DNA of 64,000 bases, from contig NC_086248.1 of the NCBI RefSeq assembly GCF_021018805.1, positions 60,021,485 to 60,085,484 on the forward strand, read 5' to 3'. Both the position numbers and the translations under genes were made by a program. Under the pieces are notes generated by a model. It searched no databases. It saw nothing but the letters and a program-made list of their open reading frames with translations, and was not told the origin of the DNA. This DNA is from Prinia subflava. Its lineage: Eukaryota > Chordata > Aves > Passeriformes > Cisticolidae. Below are positions 13,901 through 64,000 of this stretch, in pieces (the first letter of the stretch is position 1; each line of letters begins with the position of its first letter).

Positions 13901-16889
13901 ATTTAGTCCTCTAGGACAGTAAAAAGATTTTTTGAAGTTAGTAAAGCGCAAGTGTAAGTATTGGCAGGCTCAGGGCTTTTATCCTCAATGAATACAAACG
14001 TCTTACCATGTTAGAAGTCATTATTGTTTAGAAATAATAGATGCAAATGTTTGAAGCAGATAGCCTTTGAAAAGATAGGCTGGTTTGAGTGGTTCGTTAT
14101 ACTGTACAACTTTTGTTTCCTTCTGTGTATTCTGGAAGGATACTACTATATCTTTTGAAGAGTTTAAGCTTTTTTTGTCCTTTCCTGCTTTTGAGAAAAA
14201 GTGTGTTTCCATGTCAACTAATGCATTTGTTCCCATATATTAAGACCCATTGTGTAATTGAGATTTTTTTTCACTGCTAGATAGGACTTGTTGAAGGACA
14301 AGTAGACTCCTGTTAAACAGACCTAGCTGGTTAGAGTTTTAAAATGCAAATCATCAGCCCACTCTCATTTGAACATATTCAATAACATGTAAGTAGACAT
14401 TCCTGGAAAATGTGGCTGCAGCTTTAATGAAATGGACACCCAGTTTTATTCTGCAGAAATGCAGAATTTCTCTGGCAGTAAAGTGATCACACAGGAGGAG
14501 TCAGAGTTGCTGCCACAGAATATAGGATCTGACTGAGGTGGGAAAGCCTCAACTCAGCCAGGTTCCAGCCCTAGGAGGGGTTAGGCCAGCTATTCCTTAA
14601 TAGGGGGTCCTCCACCTTGTGGAGTTCCCAAGGTAACTTCACGCCTGGTACATGATTGCCTGAGAAGTGTCAGGAGACACAATGAAGTATTGCACCTTCC
14701 AGTCCATCACCTGCTATGCTGCTTTGACCCTCACAGGTTTGCATTCCTCATTACTTGGTTTATGCATATTTAATTTAAGCTTTTTGTATTTATAGAGTGA
14801 GCTGGGTAGAAGCATTGTCACTTTTTTCTTTTCTCTGTTCCTGAAGAAATTCAACTAATTTTCCATCAAGAAAAAAAAAAAAAACCACTGAAATTGTTGA
14901 CCAGTTGAGGTTATAAATCTGCCATATCATTTAGTGTATTACTGTTCTGAAGGCAACTAAGCTGCCTTTAAGGCAGTTCTTATAAAATCTGCTGCTAATC
15001 GGGAGTACTCAAAGCTTTGAAAAGTTTGTCACTTTTTTGCAGTTAACAGTATTTCCACTAAGCCATTTGATTATACCTAAAAGCAGGAAAGAAGCAGGAG
15101 AGTCCTTGTAATAGTGTTGATATGGCACAGACATCCTATGATGGATTTTCTTTTAAGAGTGGCAGTTTCTCTTCAATATTTTAGTGTAAACTAAGGAACA
15201 AATTTACTAAAGCAATTTCTACTACATACAGCTTAGGAGAAGGGGGAGGGGGGGAAAACCAGAACATATAAGCCCATGTATTTCAATTTTCAATTCCTAG
15301 TGAATAAACTTAAATTATCGTAACAAAACTTCAATCATTATAATAGCATTCTTTTTATTGTAAGAGCCAAAGTAATTAATCTGTATATTTATGATCCTTG
15401 TCTAGGATTAGTTTTCTGTCACAGGATGTGGTGAGTCTGTGCTGTTATGACTATATTTTATTTAATAATATTTTCCTACACAGTGCTGAACACTTCCTGC
15501 TGAAGCAGCTGAATGGACAAATCCATGAAGATATCTTTCATTTTCCCTGACAGTGAATGATGTTTCCATATATAAACATAATAATAGAGTCGTTACATAT
15601 GCACTCACATTATCATAGCTGCTGTGTGCTCACTGTTATTCAAAACAAGGCAGGAAGCCAAATTTTCCTAGTTCCCATTTTGATTCAAATTGTGTTTGTA
15701 ATAAAAGGATTTTCATTCAACCTAAATGCAGTTTCATCCTCGTCCAACAAACCTCCCCACTTTATTATTATTATTATTATTTTTCCTTTATTCTGGGTCA
15801 CTCAGTCTTGATGCAAGAGAAATTCTCCTCTGGTGGTGATAACAGCAGTGCTACTCAATGAACTATAACAAGGGCTCTAAATGCATCTCCTGTAGCATAC
15901 CACAGTGATTTGCAAAAGTGGGAATAAATCAAAGCAGTGAAGAGATGCCATGTTGAGCCAGAAGCTAAATGTTACATCTTGTTGCATGAGGCTGGGGGGA
16001 GAACAGATCCTGTTTTTCTGGCAGCACAATATCTTTGTGCTTGTTACCTCCGATCCAACCCCATTAAGACGATCATTCAGAATCTGCAGGAAATTGTCAC
16101 CTCTTTCTTTCATGCAGTGGCAGCTGGTATTGGTGCCTACACACATTTCTCATTTCCTTCAAGATTTTCAACACACATAAAAAAAAAGAAGCTTAATTTA
16201 TATTAGAAAATGTGTCAGCTTACCCTGAGGCTCAGCATGGGCACCAGGGGAAAAAATAAAAGATAAATGCCTCTAGGTGAACTGGCAGAGGCTCTAATTC
16301 TCTCCTCACTCTACTGCTAACACAGTATGCTCTGCATTAATCATTTCACATAGGCAGGCATTTAAAAAAACCTTCAACTATTTTAAAACAAAGATGTCTT
16401 GCCCTAAAGTTAACAATAATACAACTATATCTTGTGGAACAATTTCAGTTCACACATAGCACACCCCTAGTAGAAGATGTATAAAATAATACTGGCGTAT
16501 TCTCTGTCATAATTTTTATTGTTCTATTTCTTATGTCTATACAGTTATGTCCCCTCTAGTGGGCATTTTTTGTCTGTGGGTAAGGATACATATGTAATGT
16601 TGTCATCTGTTTGTCATTCAAATGCTGACATACACAGGATATTTCCTGTCTCCCATTTTTATCATGTGGCTGGATAAATGCATTGTGTGATCCTAGTGAA
16701 CTGTTGCACCTCAGTCCAACTCCAATATGGGGTGTTTTTACTCTCTGTGCTGGGATAGAGGGAAATATTTTTTCTCCCTTTTGTAGCTTGGGGAATTTTG
16801 CATGATGGGGAGGGAGTGGATGACCAACAATCAAATGAGGAGGTGATGGAGTGGAGCAACAAATAAAGTGCACAGGATGATGTGAACAG
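7946..16889. other. Intergenic stretch, no recognisable gene
   Basis: AT-rich, with no supported exon. Contains short homopolymer runs, a (TTA)n run near 15762-15781, and an imperfect inverted repeat near 13646-13690 (AATAAAAGCTA ... TAGGCCTTTTATT). ORFs here are 60-105 codons, with no recognised domain. Confidence 0.6.
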
Positions 16890-17700
16890 CAGAGATGTCA
16901 CAACCAAAAAAACAGGGCAGAAGTGGGCCTACTCCAAGGTATCCACACAAACTAGAAAGTGCCTACAGAAAAGCAGGTTGGGGAAATCTTTTAACACCTC
17001 TTTTGGAAAACTCACATGACTGGATGCCTTTCTGAAGTGCATGTACACTAATACACATGGCATGGAGAGGACACAGGAGGGTTCAATGCCTAGAAGTTTC
17101 CCATGCAGTGTGGTCCTAGAGAGAAGAGAGGTCCAGGGGAACTGGAGGATTTCCAAGAATCACCTTCCCCAGGTTCAAATATGATCCCTCTTGCTTTGGA
17201 CTAAGCCAGTCAAAGGTGGTAGGAGATCCATATGGTTGAACAAATCCCTCCTGACAGAAATGAAGCACAAAAGGAGGCATACAAGAGGTGAAAGCAAGGA
17301 CTGATGCAGGGAATACAGAGACGATGAGTGTGCAGGGATGGGGTCAGGAAAGCCAAAGCCCATTGGGAGTTAAATCTGGTGAGGGAAGTAAAGAAGAGCT
17401 TCTGTGCATGCATTAGTAGCAAAAGGAAGGCTAGGAAAATGTTGCTTTGCTGCTGAATGGGGTGGGGAACTTGGTGCCCTAGGCCATGCAAAAAGATAGA
17501 GGTACTCAATTCCTGTTTTGCTTCAGTCTTTACATCTAAGGCTGACATTCAGAGATCCCTGGCTTCTCAGGGAAGAGGGAAGATCTGCAAAAATTCATGG
17601 CTACCCTCAGTGAGGGAAGATCAGGTTAGGGATATTAAACAAGTCAATGGAAACTGATGGGATACATCCACAAGTGCTGAGAGAACTTGCCATTCTTTAT
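16890..17700 (+). mobile_element. CR1-type LINE ORF2 fragment (endonuclease-RT linker)
   Basis: Plus-strand sequence matches the avian CR1 ORF2 linker: AGGAGGCATACAAGAGGTG, TGCAGGGATGGGGTCAGGAAAGCCAAAGCCC, GAGTTAAATCTGG, TAGTAGCAAAAGGAAGGCTAGG, then TGGGATACATCCACAAGTGCTGAGAGAACTTG. A translated piece (FASVFTSKADIQ, about 17515-17550) is typical of LINE ORF2. Broken by several stops and small indels. Its left edge is uncertain by about 100 bp. Confidence 0.82.
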
Positions 17701-17701
17701 T
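17696..17701 (-). terminator. Candidate NOX3 polyadenylation signal (AATAAA)
   Basis: This is the first AATAAA on the minus strand downstream of the NOX3 stop; neither AATAAA nor ATTAAA was seen in the roughly 790 bp between. It falls at the edge of a CR1 fragment, so it may be fortuitous. Confidence 0.2.
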
Positions 17702-18492
17702 TTTGAATAGTCATGGTGAAGGCAGAATGTTCCTGAGGAATGGAATAATGCTAACGTTGCTTGTCTCTTCACAGAGTCAGCTCTAAGCAAGAGGTTTGGA
17801 GTAGAAGCCAGAGGTGCCTTCCCACCTCAACCACTCTGTCATTAACCTTTCTCCTGAGTTTCAGTTGCATGTCTCACCAGATCCATTTGCTGAGTGGAAA
17901 AATTTCTGGAGTTCCCTAGCCTATTAAACCTAGGTACGTATCAGACTGTGGGACACACAGACACCATTCCCATGGAAATGTCAGGTTTAAATGGTGCATA
18001 GCTTGGTAGGGCAAAGCAAATTTGCTCCTTTGGAATTTGACAGAGTGTAGAGAAACAGTATTGCTGTGGCACAAAAGGTAATGTGGATATGGATGTGTGT
18101 GCAGTAGAAGAGTAAAATCAGAAAACCAAGAAGGAAAGATTTCAATGGGCATGGTTTAAAACAGCAGGAATGTATTGCCTGCAATCATACACAACAGCAA
18201 AGTACAGCTCTAAATATTCATTTTACTCATGCCTTTTTCTTTAAAGGTTATGGTTTGTGTGTGTTTTCACACAGGTGTAGAGGGATTCACAGCATCATTA
18301 AGTAAGCAATGAAAAGGCCAAGGAAGGGTTCAAATCTTTAGCTGGCATAGGATAGATTTTTCTGCTAAAGTCAGTACACCCATTTCAATTTGCAGCTCTT
18401 AATGTCTGGCCTGAATGCTGCAAAATGATGGGAGAAGATGGGAAAAAAATACACAATCTGGTAATGTCTATTATACAATTAAGAAGTACAGC
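17701..18492. other. Likely NOX3 3' UTR / proximal downstream DNA
   Basis: Directly 3' of the NOX3 stop on the minus strand. No coding signal and no polyadenylation hexamer before 17701. The UTR extent cannot be fixed from sequence. Confidence 0.4.
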
Positions 18493-57347
<38,855 letters not shown>

Positions 57348-57457
57348 CCTGAATGTCTCTCCCTATGCTAGCAGCAGCTGACTCTTGCTTTTCAGTGTTC
57401 TTGCTTTTTAGTGTAACTGGAGTTCTCTGTCCATTCCTTGGGCTTTTCTACCAACTC

Positions 57458-57466
57458 CTTTTATCT
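57458..57466 (-). promoter_or_regulatory. TATA-like element upstream of NOX3
   Basis: On the minus strand the sequence reads GATAAAAGG, about 110 bp before the NOX3 ATG. This would put a start site near 57430 and give a short 5' UTR of about 85 nt. No CpG island surrounds it, which suits a tissue-restricted gene. Position and motif only; no experimental support. Confidence 0.3.
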
Positions 57467-58015
57467 TTAGTTTTTAATAAGCACGTAGTGGGAGCATGAG
57501 TTCTCTCTAGGAATTTTCTAATTAAAGACTGCCTGACAAGAACAGATCACCTGAGTGACATGTCTCATGATCTGTGTAAATAAAATGCTGGTCCTTGTCC
57601 AGTCCTTTTTCTTTCCAGAGTTATTTCTCAGCAAATGAGAGATGCTGTCATTAAATTGTCCTCTTGCACTAGCATGTATTTGGGTGGGGTTTTTTGCTTT
57701 GTTTTGGTCTTTTGAACAGGGTGCAACATTTCTTTATGATTTGTCTTTTAATGTAGTAGCAAATGGCAGCATCTCTGATGTCTGTATCGTAAGGAAGTGT
57801 GTCCTGGTGAGGGCACTGCATTTACCCTTGGTTCCCCTTGCCAGAAGCTGTGCAAATTCTGCCTGTAGTAATCCCGTTCTTTCTCTAGTAAAACCATCTC
57901 CTTAAGGCTTTCCTGATGTGCCTGTGAAGGAGACCTTTCTGTGACAAAATAGCTGAAAACTTCTGAAAGTTGAAATGCTATCAAGCTCAGCTATTTTTAA
58001 ACTGGTGCTAATGGC

Positions 58016-58059
58016 CGTTAATACGAGTTAGCGGGACCATGAGAAAGTCGTTACGAACG
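58016..58059. promoter_or_regulatory. CpG-dense segment upstream of NOX3
   Basis: Six CpGs within 44 bp, in a flank otherwise almost free of CpG, about 670-710 bp upstream of the NOX3 ATG. Retained CpGs in AT-rich DNA can mark a conserved regulatory element. The function is inferred, not shown. Confidence 0.3.
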
Positions 58060-58392
58060 CTTTGAATGTGAACATTTACAAGGGCTTGAGCTTTATTTTT
58101 CTTGGATGGTAAAATTAAGTATTATTTAACAAACTTTATGACAAGCCATGTGTGGTAATTGGCCACTGTCCATTATGTAACTTGATATAGGTTGTCCCCA
58201 CAACCACCCCCTTTATAGTAGCTTTGGTGCAGGGGCTAACAAGATTGTGAATCTTGCTGTATTTTCCAGAGGTCAAAAGAGGAAATAAGGGAGAAGGGAA
58301 AAGAATGTGCAGATGGTAAGGAGAAATACTAGTAAGGTCAGATGCCAATTTTAACTACTTAAAAAAAAAAAGGAGGGAGAGAAAATCCACTA

Positions 58393-58463
58393 TCTGGATT
58401 AGCTGTACTTCAAAGGGAAATGCAGCACTGCGATGTTCGGCTTTGAAGTTCAGCCGATCCAGA
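58393..58463. repeat. Imperfect hairpin element, copy 1
   Basis: Left arm 58393-58415 (TCTGGATTAGCTGTACTTC then AAAG) pairs with right arm 58441-58463 at 20 of 23 positions around a 25-nt loop. The loop has its own GCAG-CA-CTGC mini-stem. Related in sequence to the element at 58559-58632. Confidence 0.85.
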
Positions 58464-58558
58464 CAGCAATTTTCTAAACTGAGTAAAAACTGGCATCTGA
58501 AATAGATTTTTTTTCAGAGTACAGCAGATTCATATGCTGGTGTAGGCTCCAAAATTTG

Positions 58559-58632
58559 TCTGGATCAGCAGCTGTACTTCAAAGCAGCACATCTCAGTAC
58601 AGCATTTGACTTTGAAGTGCATGTGGTCCAGA
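58559..58632. repeat. Imperfect hairpin element, copy 2
   Basis: Left arm 58559-58584 (TCTGGATCAG ... GTACTTCAAAG) faces right arm 58610-58632 (CTTTGAAGTGC ... GGTCCAGA). The outer six and inner nine bases pair exactly, with a few extra bases on the left. It shares TCTGGAT, AGCTGTACTTCAAAG, GCAGCAC and CTTTGAAGT with copy 1. Confidence 0.8.
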
Positions 58633-61574
58633 TGACATTTCTCTTAAAGGAGCCAATGAATCAACTGCACTTTAACTTCTGTCTGTTGAAGCAGCTATGC
58701 TTTTTCTCATACCTAATGGTAATGTGTGTGGTCTCGAGTATGGCATCTATCAGTAAAAACATAAAATTAGCAGAAAAGCTCTTTATTGCTTCATTTTGTA
58801 CAAAGTAACTGGTCAACATCATTTTATTATACTGATTTGCAGTGATTTCAGCCAATTAATAGCACAAACTATTCAGACAAGACTCAGGAAAAGACATTTT
58901 ATTGATTAAAGATGTAATAGTATTCCATTTTGTTATTGTTTTATCATTATCATGACCTACAACTGTCCTAAAAAAGACATAGAAGAAGGATTAAAAGGGG
59001 TTCATTCCAGCAGTTGGGTAGAAAGCAGTGCTGGCCATGCTGAGTTCCCATGCGAGAGACAAGCAACTGTCATTATCTTAAAAGGTCAGTTTTTGCATAG
59101 AAAGAGGTTTATGAGGTGCTGAATTCTTCCATGTAAGTATCTCAGCATTAATGTCAATGTTTGTATCAATTACTGCTACAGACCTCAATCACAGTTAGTT
59201 CTATTCTATTTGACAGCAACCTCTATCTGAGGTTGTTAGTAATTTTTTCAAAGTACTTTGAACAGTGCTTACCCTTTGAAAGACTAATTACTACCATGAG
59301 ACTGCATACACATACCTATACATATTTCATTTTGCTAGGCTATTCTATTTTTACTATTAGATATGCCTGCCTTGTTTCTCAAAGGCAAAATCATTTCAGT
59401 TGGCTCTGAACCCTGCCCTAGCCTTTTCATGGTTTTCCTGTGCTCTTGAGTTTTTGTCTGTTAGTAACCTGGATTAACTTTATAAGCTTCACTATGCTAC
59501 TTACAGAGGTGGTATAGGTAAACAAGTGATCCTGAGAGCCAGAGTGCGCTAAGTTTTCAGACCAGCTGAACCCATTTAACTGCTGAGTGTATCAGAGGAT
59601 ATGCTTTGTATTAGACTGTACAAAGGGGTGGCACTGCTGTGTTCTCTAATTTTTACATTATCTTGGCTTAATATTTCCCTAAAATGTTCAAGAAGCAGAA
59701 GGCAGATTAGTCTCTGATGGATGAAGAAGACGAGCAATGTATTGGATAAACCATTCACTTTTGTGAATAGAGAAACTATTGAAGTTAATTAGAGATCAAA
59801 CCCTTTCCTTTTATTTGTTTTGTTTTGTTTGGAGTTTGTGTGTGTGGAATTTTTGAGTTTTGTTTGTTTTTCCATATGAAAACAACTTTGAGGGAATAGA
59901 GGCCAAGGTTCATCTTTGGTTATTCTGTAGTGCTCTGCTTCTAGAACAAAAGAGCACTGAATTTCCATAAACAGTGTCTGAGTGACTAGTAGCATTAAAA
60001 AACAGCTATATAATTTTTAGAGATTTTCTCATAGTGGGGCTTTGTTTTTTATATTTAACTGCCTCATTAATGTTAATGGATTTTTTTCTTTTTCTTTTAT
60101 GAACTGCACTCACATTATGGATGGGGGAACTGTTTTGCAGTTTGAGAACATTCATAAAATCCCCAAAGCTCTAAAAGACTAATGTAATTCCAGCCTTGTC
60201 AATGCCAAAGATTCAAAAATCATCAGATTGTTCTAAAATTTATGAAAGTAAAAAATAGAGAGTATGCAGTTTGGGGGACAGTACTGACACTCCAAGGGCA
60301 TCTGGCTTCCCATTTACAGCTTTTTGTAAGTAACAGTGTGTTTATTTTTTAATGAAATATTAACAATCTTGGCATTAAATGTGGGCTTGAGCAACAACAA
60401 AAAAATGCAGTTACCAAAGCACTTGTGATGCAGCTGGCAGAACTAGTAAGGGTATAGCAAGTATTGACTATATCCACAAACTGTCATTTGTCACAAGGTA
60501 CGGAATTGAGAGAAAAACTTCTGTTTCTATCCAGAAAAGCAGAGCAAAGTTTCATAACCCCATTAAAAAGAAGAAAATAGTTCTGGTTGTAGATCCAGCT
60601 CCTCTTGAACTCCATAAGCCAGTGCAATAAACCAGTTGCTGTCCCTCTGTTAGCAGACCTGGTACTGGTTTTAGGAATATCTTAACTGATGGGCAGTGCC
60701 AGGATCTGGGATCACAGTGTACACCAGGGATGCCTGCAGAGTCAAGAGCAGGATTCAATAGCATGGCAAAATGCAAAGGGTCTGGGATCAAAATCCAAAA
60801 TCATGTTGGAGGCTAAAAGGGCGTTTGTCACTGACCAGTGTAGGAACAACTATTGTTTTTGCCTAAAACAGGGCACAGGACTCTGTTTGCAGACTTTGGC
60901 TCTTTTTTTCAAGCCAACAGAAAGGCTTATCAATGAGAAACCTAACAGCTCGGTCTTGAGAGACAATCAGTTCCCAGCCAAAAAATATTAATATTTGAAT
61001 CTAGATATTTCCTCTCTCAAGGGACTCTTTTTATTGCCATGCTCACACTGTAATCAAAATATATTCAGGAGCAATTTCAGATGTTCAAAAGCTATTTGTT
61101 TCAGTAAGTGCCAAAATCTCCCAGCTCTTGACTGTGCATCTCCAGAAATAAAGTATCATACCTTCCTAATTATGTGTGCAAAATTCTAGTTTTCCCCCAA
61201 GAGCTGTTTAACACCTTAATAAAAGGAAAAAAATCCTTCAAAGCAGCTGAAATCTTGTACAAATAGATGATTCCACAGGTTACTCAGAAGAATTTTCCTC
61301 TCAGCTATTTTATGAGCAGCAAATTGTGGAAAACATTTTAAGGATGAGTTGAGAAAAGGGAAGAACAAGGAGCAGGAGGAAAAAGGAATGAGTAGCATCC
61401 ATGATTCACCTCCCCCAGAGCCAGGGCATCACCAACACAATGGAGAAATTATTGAGAGAAACTCCATATGGGTATAAAAGGGTTGTTGAGGTTCCACATC
61501 AGCACACAACCAATTTCTTAATGCCACTGCACATAGCTAATCCTCTCCATGCTCTCTAGCACTGGTCAGATTAA

Positions 61575-62490
61575 GGATGAGACCTGGTGACAAAGGACAT
61601 GGCAAAGCTGAGGAGCTCAGACCCTTTTTCACCTTAGTTTTTACTGGTAAAACTGACTTTCAGTTATTCCAGGTCCCTGAGGCAAGCTGGAAAGTTCAGA
61701 GTATCAAAGGTGTACTTTTGGTGAAGGAGAATTGGGTTAGGGAACATTTGAGCCAACTGAGCATATGCAAGACTTTAGAACCTAATGGAACACACTCAAG
61801 AGTGCTGACCTGGCTGGTGTCACTGTGAGAACTCTCTCAATCATCTTTGAAAGGTCAAAAAGGTGCTGGGCGAGCTCCTGAGGAAAAGAGAGCAAGTGTC
61901 ACTTCTGTCTTCAAGAAGGGCAAGAAGGAGCATCTGGGGAACCTGAAGTGGTCAGCCTCAGCTCAGTCCTGAGGAAGATGAGAGACTGAACCTACTTGTA
62001 AACAATTCTGAGACAAGATGGGAATAGTCAGCATGACTTTACAACCAGCTGGGCTGCCCAGGGCGTGAAAGATGTGTACTTACTGGAACGAGCCCACTCA
62101 GGGCCACAAAGATTATTAAAGGCCTGGAGCATCCTTTATGAGGGGGAAATCTGAGAGACTGTTCAGCCTGGAGAAAGAACAGCAGACTGAGGGGGATCTT
62201 GTTAATATGTATAAATAACTGATGGGAGGGTCCAAACAAAGTGGAAGCAGACTATTCTCAGCGATACTCAGGATCAGAGGCAATGGGCTCACCCTGGAAC
62301 ACATCAGGAAACCCTTACTGTGACGGTAACTGGCGCAGATTGTCCAAAGATGTTATGGAGTTCCCCTCCTTGGAGATAGTCAAAACCCATCTGAACAAAG
62401 GTCCAAGCAACCTGGTGTAGAGGACCCAGCTCTGAACTCAGCTCTGAACTCTGAGAAGGGAGGTTGAACAGAGAGACTTCCAGTGGTCCC
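61575..62490 (+). mobile_element. Degenerate CR1 LINE, ORF2 linker to 3' end (sense)
   Basis: Begins GACCTGGTGACAAAGGACATGG and GAGGAGCTCAGACCC (linker; translated FFTLVFTGKTDFQ). It then lacks much of the RT, resumes with GGGCCACAAAGATTATTAAAGG, CTGGAGCATCC, CTGTTCAGCCTGGAGAAAG, GGCAATGGGCTCACC, and ends near CTTCCAGTGGTCCCTTCCAA. Older and more mutated than the copy at 21270, with an internal deletion or rearrangement around 62000-62090. Confidence 0.85.
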
Positions 62491-62534
62491 TTCCAATGTC
62501 AGATATTTTGGATTCCAATGTCAGATACTTTGGA
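62491..62534. repeat. 22-bp tandem duplication at CR1 3' edge
   Basis: Two adjacent copies of TTCCAATGTCAGATATTTTG plus GA, differing at one base, where the CR1 3' terminus would normally end. Confidence 0.92.
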
Positions 62535-64000
62535 TGTCTGAATTTTCCCTTTAGTTTACCAGAGCAAAGTGAAGGGAGTGTTCTGAAGTTTCTTACCCTA
62601 GACTATGTGCATATTTAATTTAACTAAATTAATTTGTCTTTTGTTAAAATTTTCATGAAGAAGTTATTAGATTAGTCTGATTTTATTTCTGGCTCTAATT
62701 CAGAACTTTGTGATCTCATTAGCAGTTCGCTCTTATGTTTTGGAGTGCTAGATTGAGTATTTTCAGTGGAATATTTTATAGCATTTTTGGTTGATGCAGT
62801 GTTAAATTTTTCACTGGATTCACCAAAAATAGTAAGAAGGACATATAGGTATTTAAGAGACTTCATATACCCTTAAAATGAATAGTAATGACACAAATAA
62901 AGACTTCAATTGAATTAATAAAAGGACTTGTGTAGAGGTATGTTTTAATGACTGTGTGCTACAAATCATTTTTCAAAAAATACATCATCACTCAAATTCC
63001 TTATTTGCATAGTAGTAAAATTACCAGAGTTGATAAAATGGTATGTTATCTGAATGGTTTTCAGTGAATGATTTCTCCTCATTTAGACTTTATATTCTTT
63101 CCTAAATTCATTCTGAGATTATTATTAAACCCTATTTCATATTAAATTAAAAATGAAATACAGTTTGCCCAGCATAGGAGCATTAAAAGGTCACTCCTAT
63201 GTACTCCTTGGTGTCAGTAATCATATGCACATGCAGGAAGAGTAATAATATGTACAACCTTTCCAGATGGCTGTTCACAAGTGTGCACAGAACAGAGGTC
63301 AAGAGCTGAGAGTTCACCTAGTTGAAAGCATTTTTCTAGGATGTTCAAAGTGGAAATTGTATTTTAAAGTAATTACAGACCATCATTTTTAACACTGCAG
63401 TATAGCAATATATAAAAGCACAAGCTGTAAGTGTTCTGGACTTATTTCTCTGCCACTAAAATGTAATTTGCTTCTATTACCTGAAATTCAAATAAGTCGG
63501 TGGCACTGTCTATAAAGTCTCTCTCTGTTGTGAGAAGAAGCCGTGAAGAGGCATAGGCAGGGGTGAGTAATGAGGATTGAATACATGAAAAAGAGGTGAA
63601 TAAGCACAAAATGGGAGGGTGATATATTTAGAAAGTATTTTCATAGTTTAAGCAACAGGGCTCTTGTGAGCGAAGGTTTCCAATTGATGCCTTTTTCCTT
63701 TCAACATTTTCTCCCCACATATTTCTCCCCTATCCTAAATCTGTTCTAAAAGTAGTGTTTCTGCAACTAAGAATAATTAATCCTATGCCAGACTTCTCCA
63801 ATGTCTCATGCCAATGGGCCAAGTAGGTAAAGAGGCCTTGCAATTTGTGGCACATTTGATTTAACTTGCTGTGGACAAAGAAAAAAATGAAGTTTTAGGA
63901 TAAAAATCTTAGTGGCTGCACAGGTTTAAAACATCTCATTATTTGATCCTTGCATTTAAATTGTGAGTGGTTCCTTGTAACAAGACCTTGATTTCATTCA
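62535..64000. other. Distal 5' flank, nothing recognised
   Basis: AT-rich sequence without a recognisable exon, repeat family or RNA gene. Confidence 0.6.

Larger units (their letters stand above)
57348..61574. other. 5' flank of NOX3
   Basis: Contains the putative core promoter, the CpG cluster and the two hairpins listed separately. From about 58640 to 61574 it is AT-rich with no recognisable gene; ORFs do not exceed 100 codons. Confidence 0.6.

Noticed and set aside
1..18492. Looked for exons of genes near mammalian NOX3 (TFB1M, CLDN20, TIAM2, ARID1B)
   Set aside because: No segment on either strand resembled these proteins; they probably lie outside the window.

Overview
The window is vertebrate nuclear DNA, most likely from a bird. 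It is AT-rich, has a split gene with GT-AG introns, and carries several CR1 LINE fragments ending in the typical ATTCTGTGATTCTGTGA-like 3' terminus. Mammalian L1/Alu-type repeats were not seen. Species cannot be decided from the window; a non-avian archosaur is possible.

The only protein-coding gene I can support is a complete, apparently intact NOX3 (NADPH oxidase 3) on the minus strand. I assembled it by hand from 13 coding exons between 57347 (ATG) and 18493 (stop). The spliced CDS is 1704 nt, encoding 567 aa, with no frameshift or premature stop. Every intron has GT...AG ends and phases join exactly. All four haem-ligand histidines (H101, H115, H206, H219), the FAD motif HPFT, the NADPH motif GIGVTPF, the CGP motif and the C-terminal Phe of the NOX family are present.

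Layout: 1-18492 is the 3' flank, with no recognisable gene but two CR1 pieces (7551-7945 antisense, 16890-17700 sense). 18493-57347 is NOX3. Its introns hold CR1 pieces (21270-21725, 41230-41322) and microsatellites, among them a TAAGGCA heptamer array, a compound TTTTA/TTCTC tract of about 365 bp, and a CTAT array of about 145 bp. 57348-64000 is the 5' flank: a TATA-like element near 57460, an isolated cluster of six CpGs at 58016-58059, two related imperfect hairpins at 58393-58463 and 58559-58632, and a degenerate CR1 copy at 61575-62490.

NOX3 makes superoxide in the inner ear, where with p22phox and NOXO1 it is needed for otoconia formation in mammals. No novel multi-gene system was found. 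The most interesting unexplained sequence is the paired hairpin element about 1.05-1.3 kb upstream of the NOX3 start codon.
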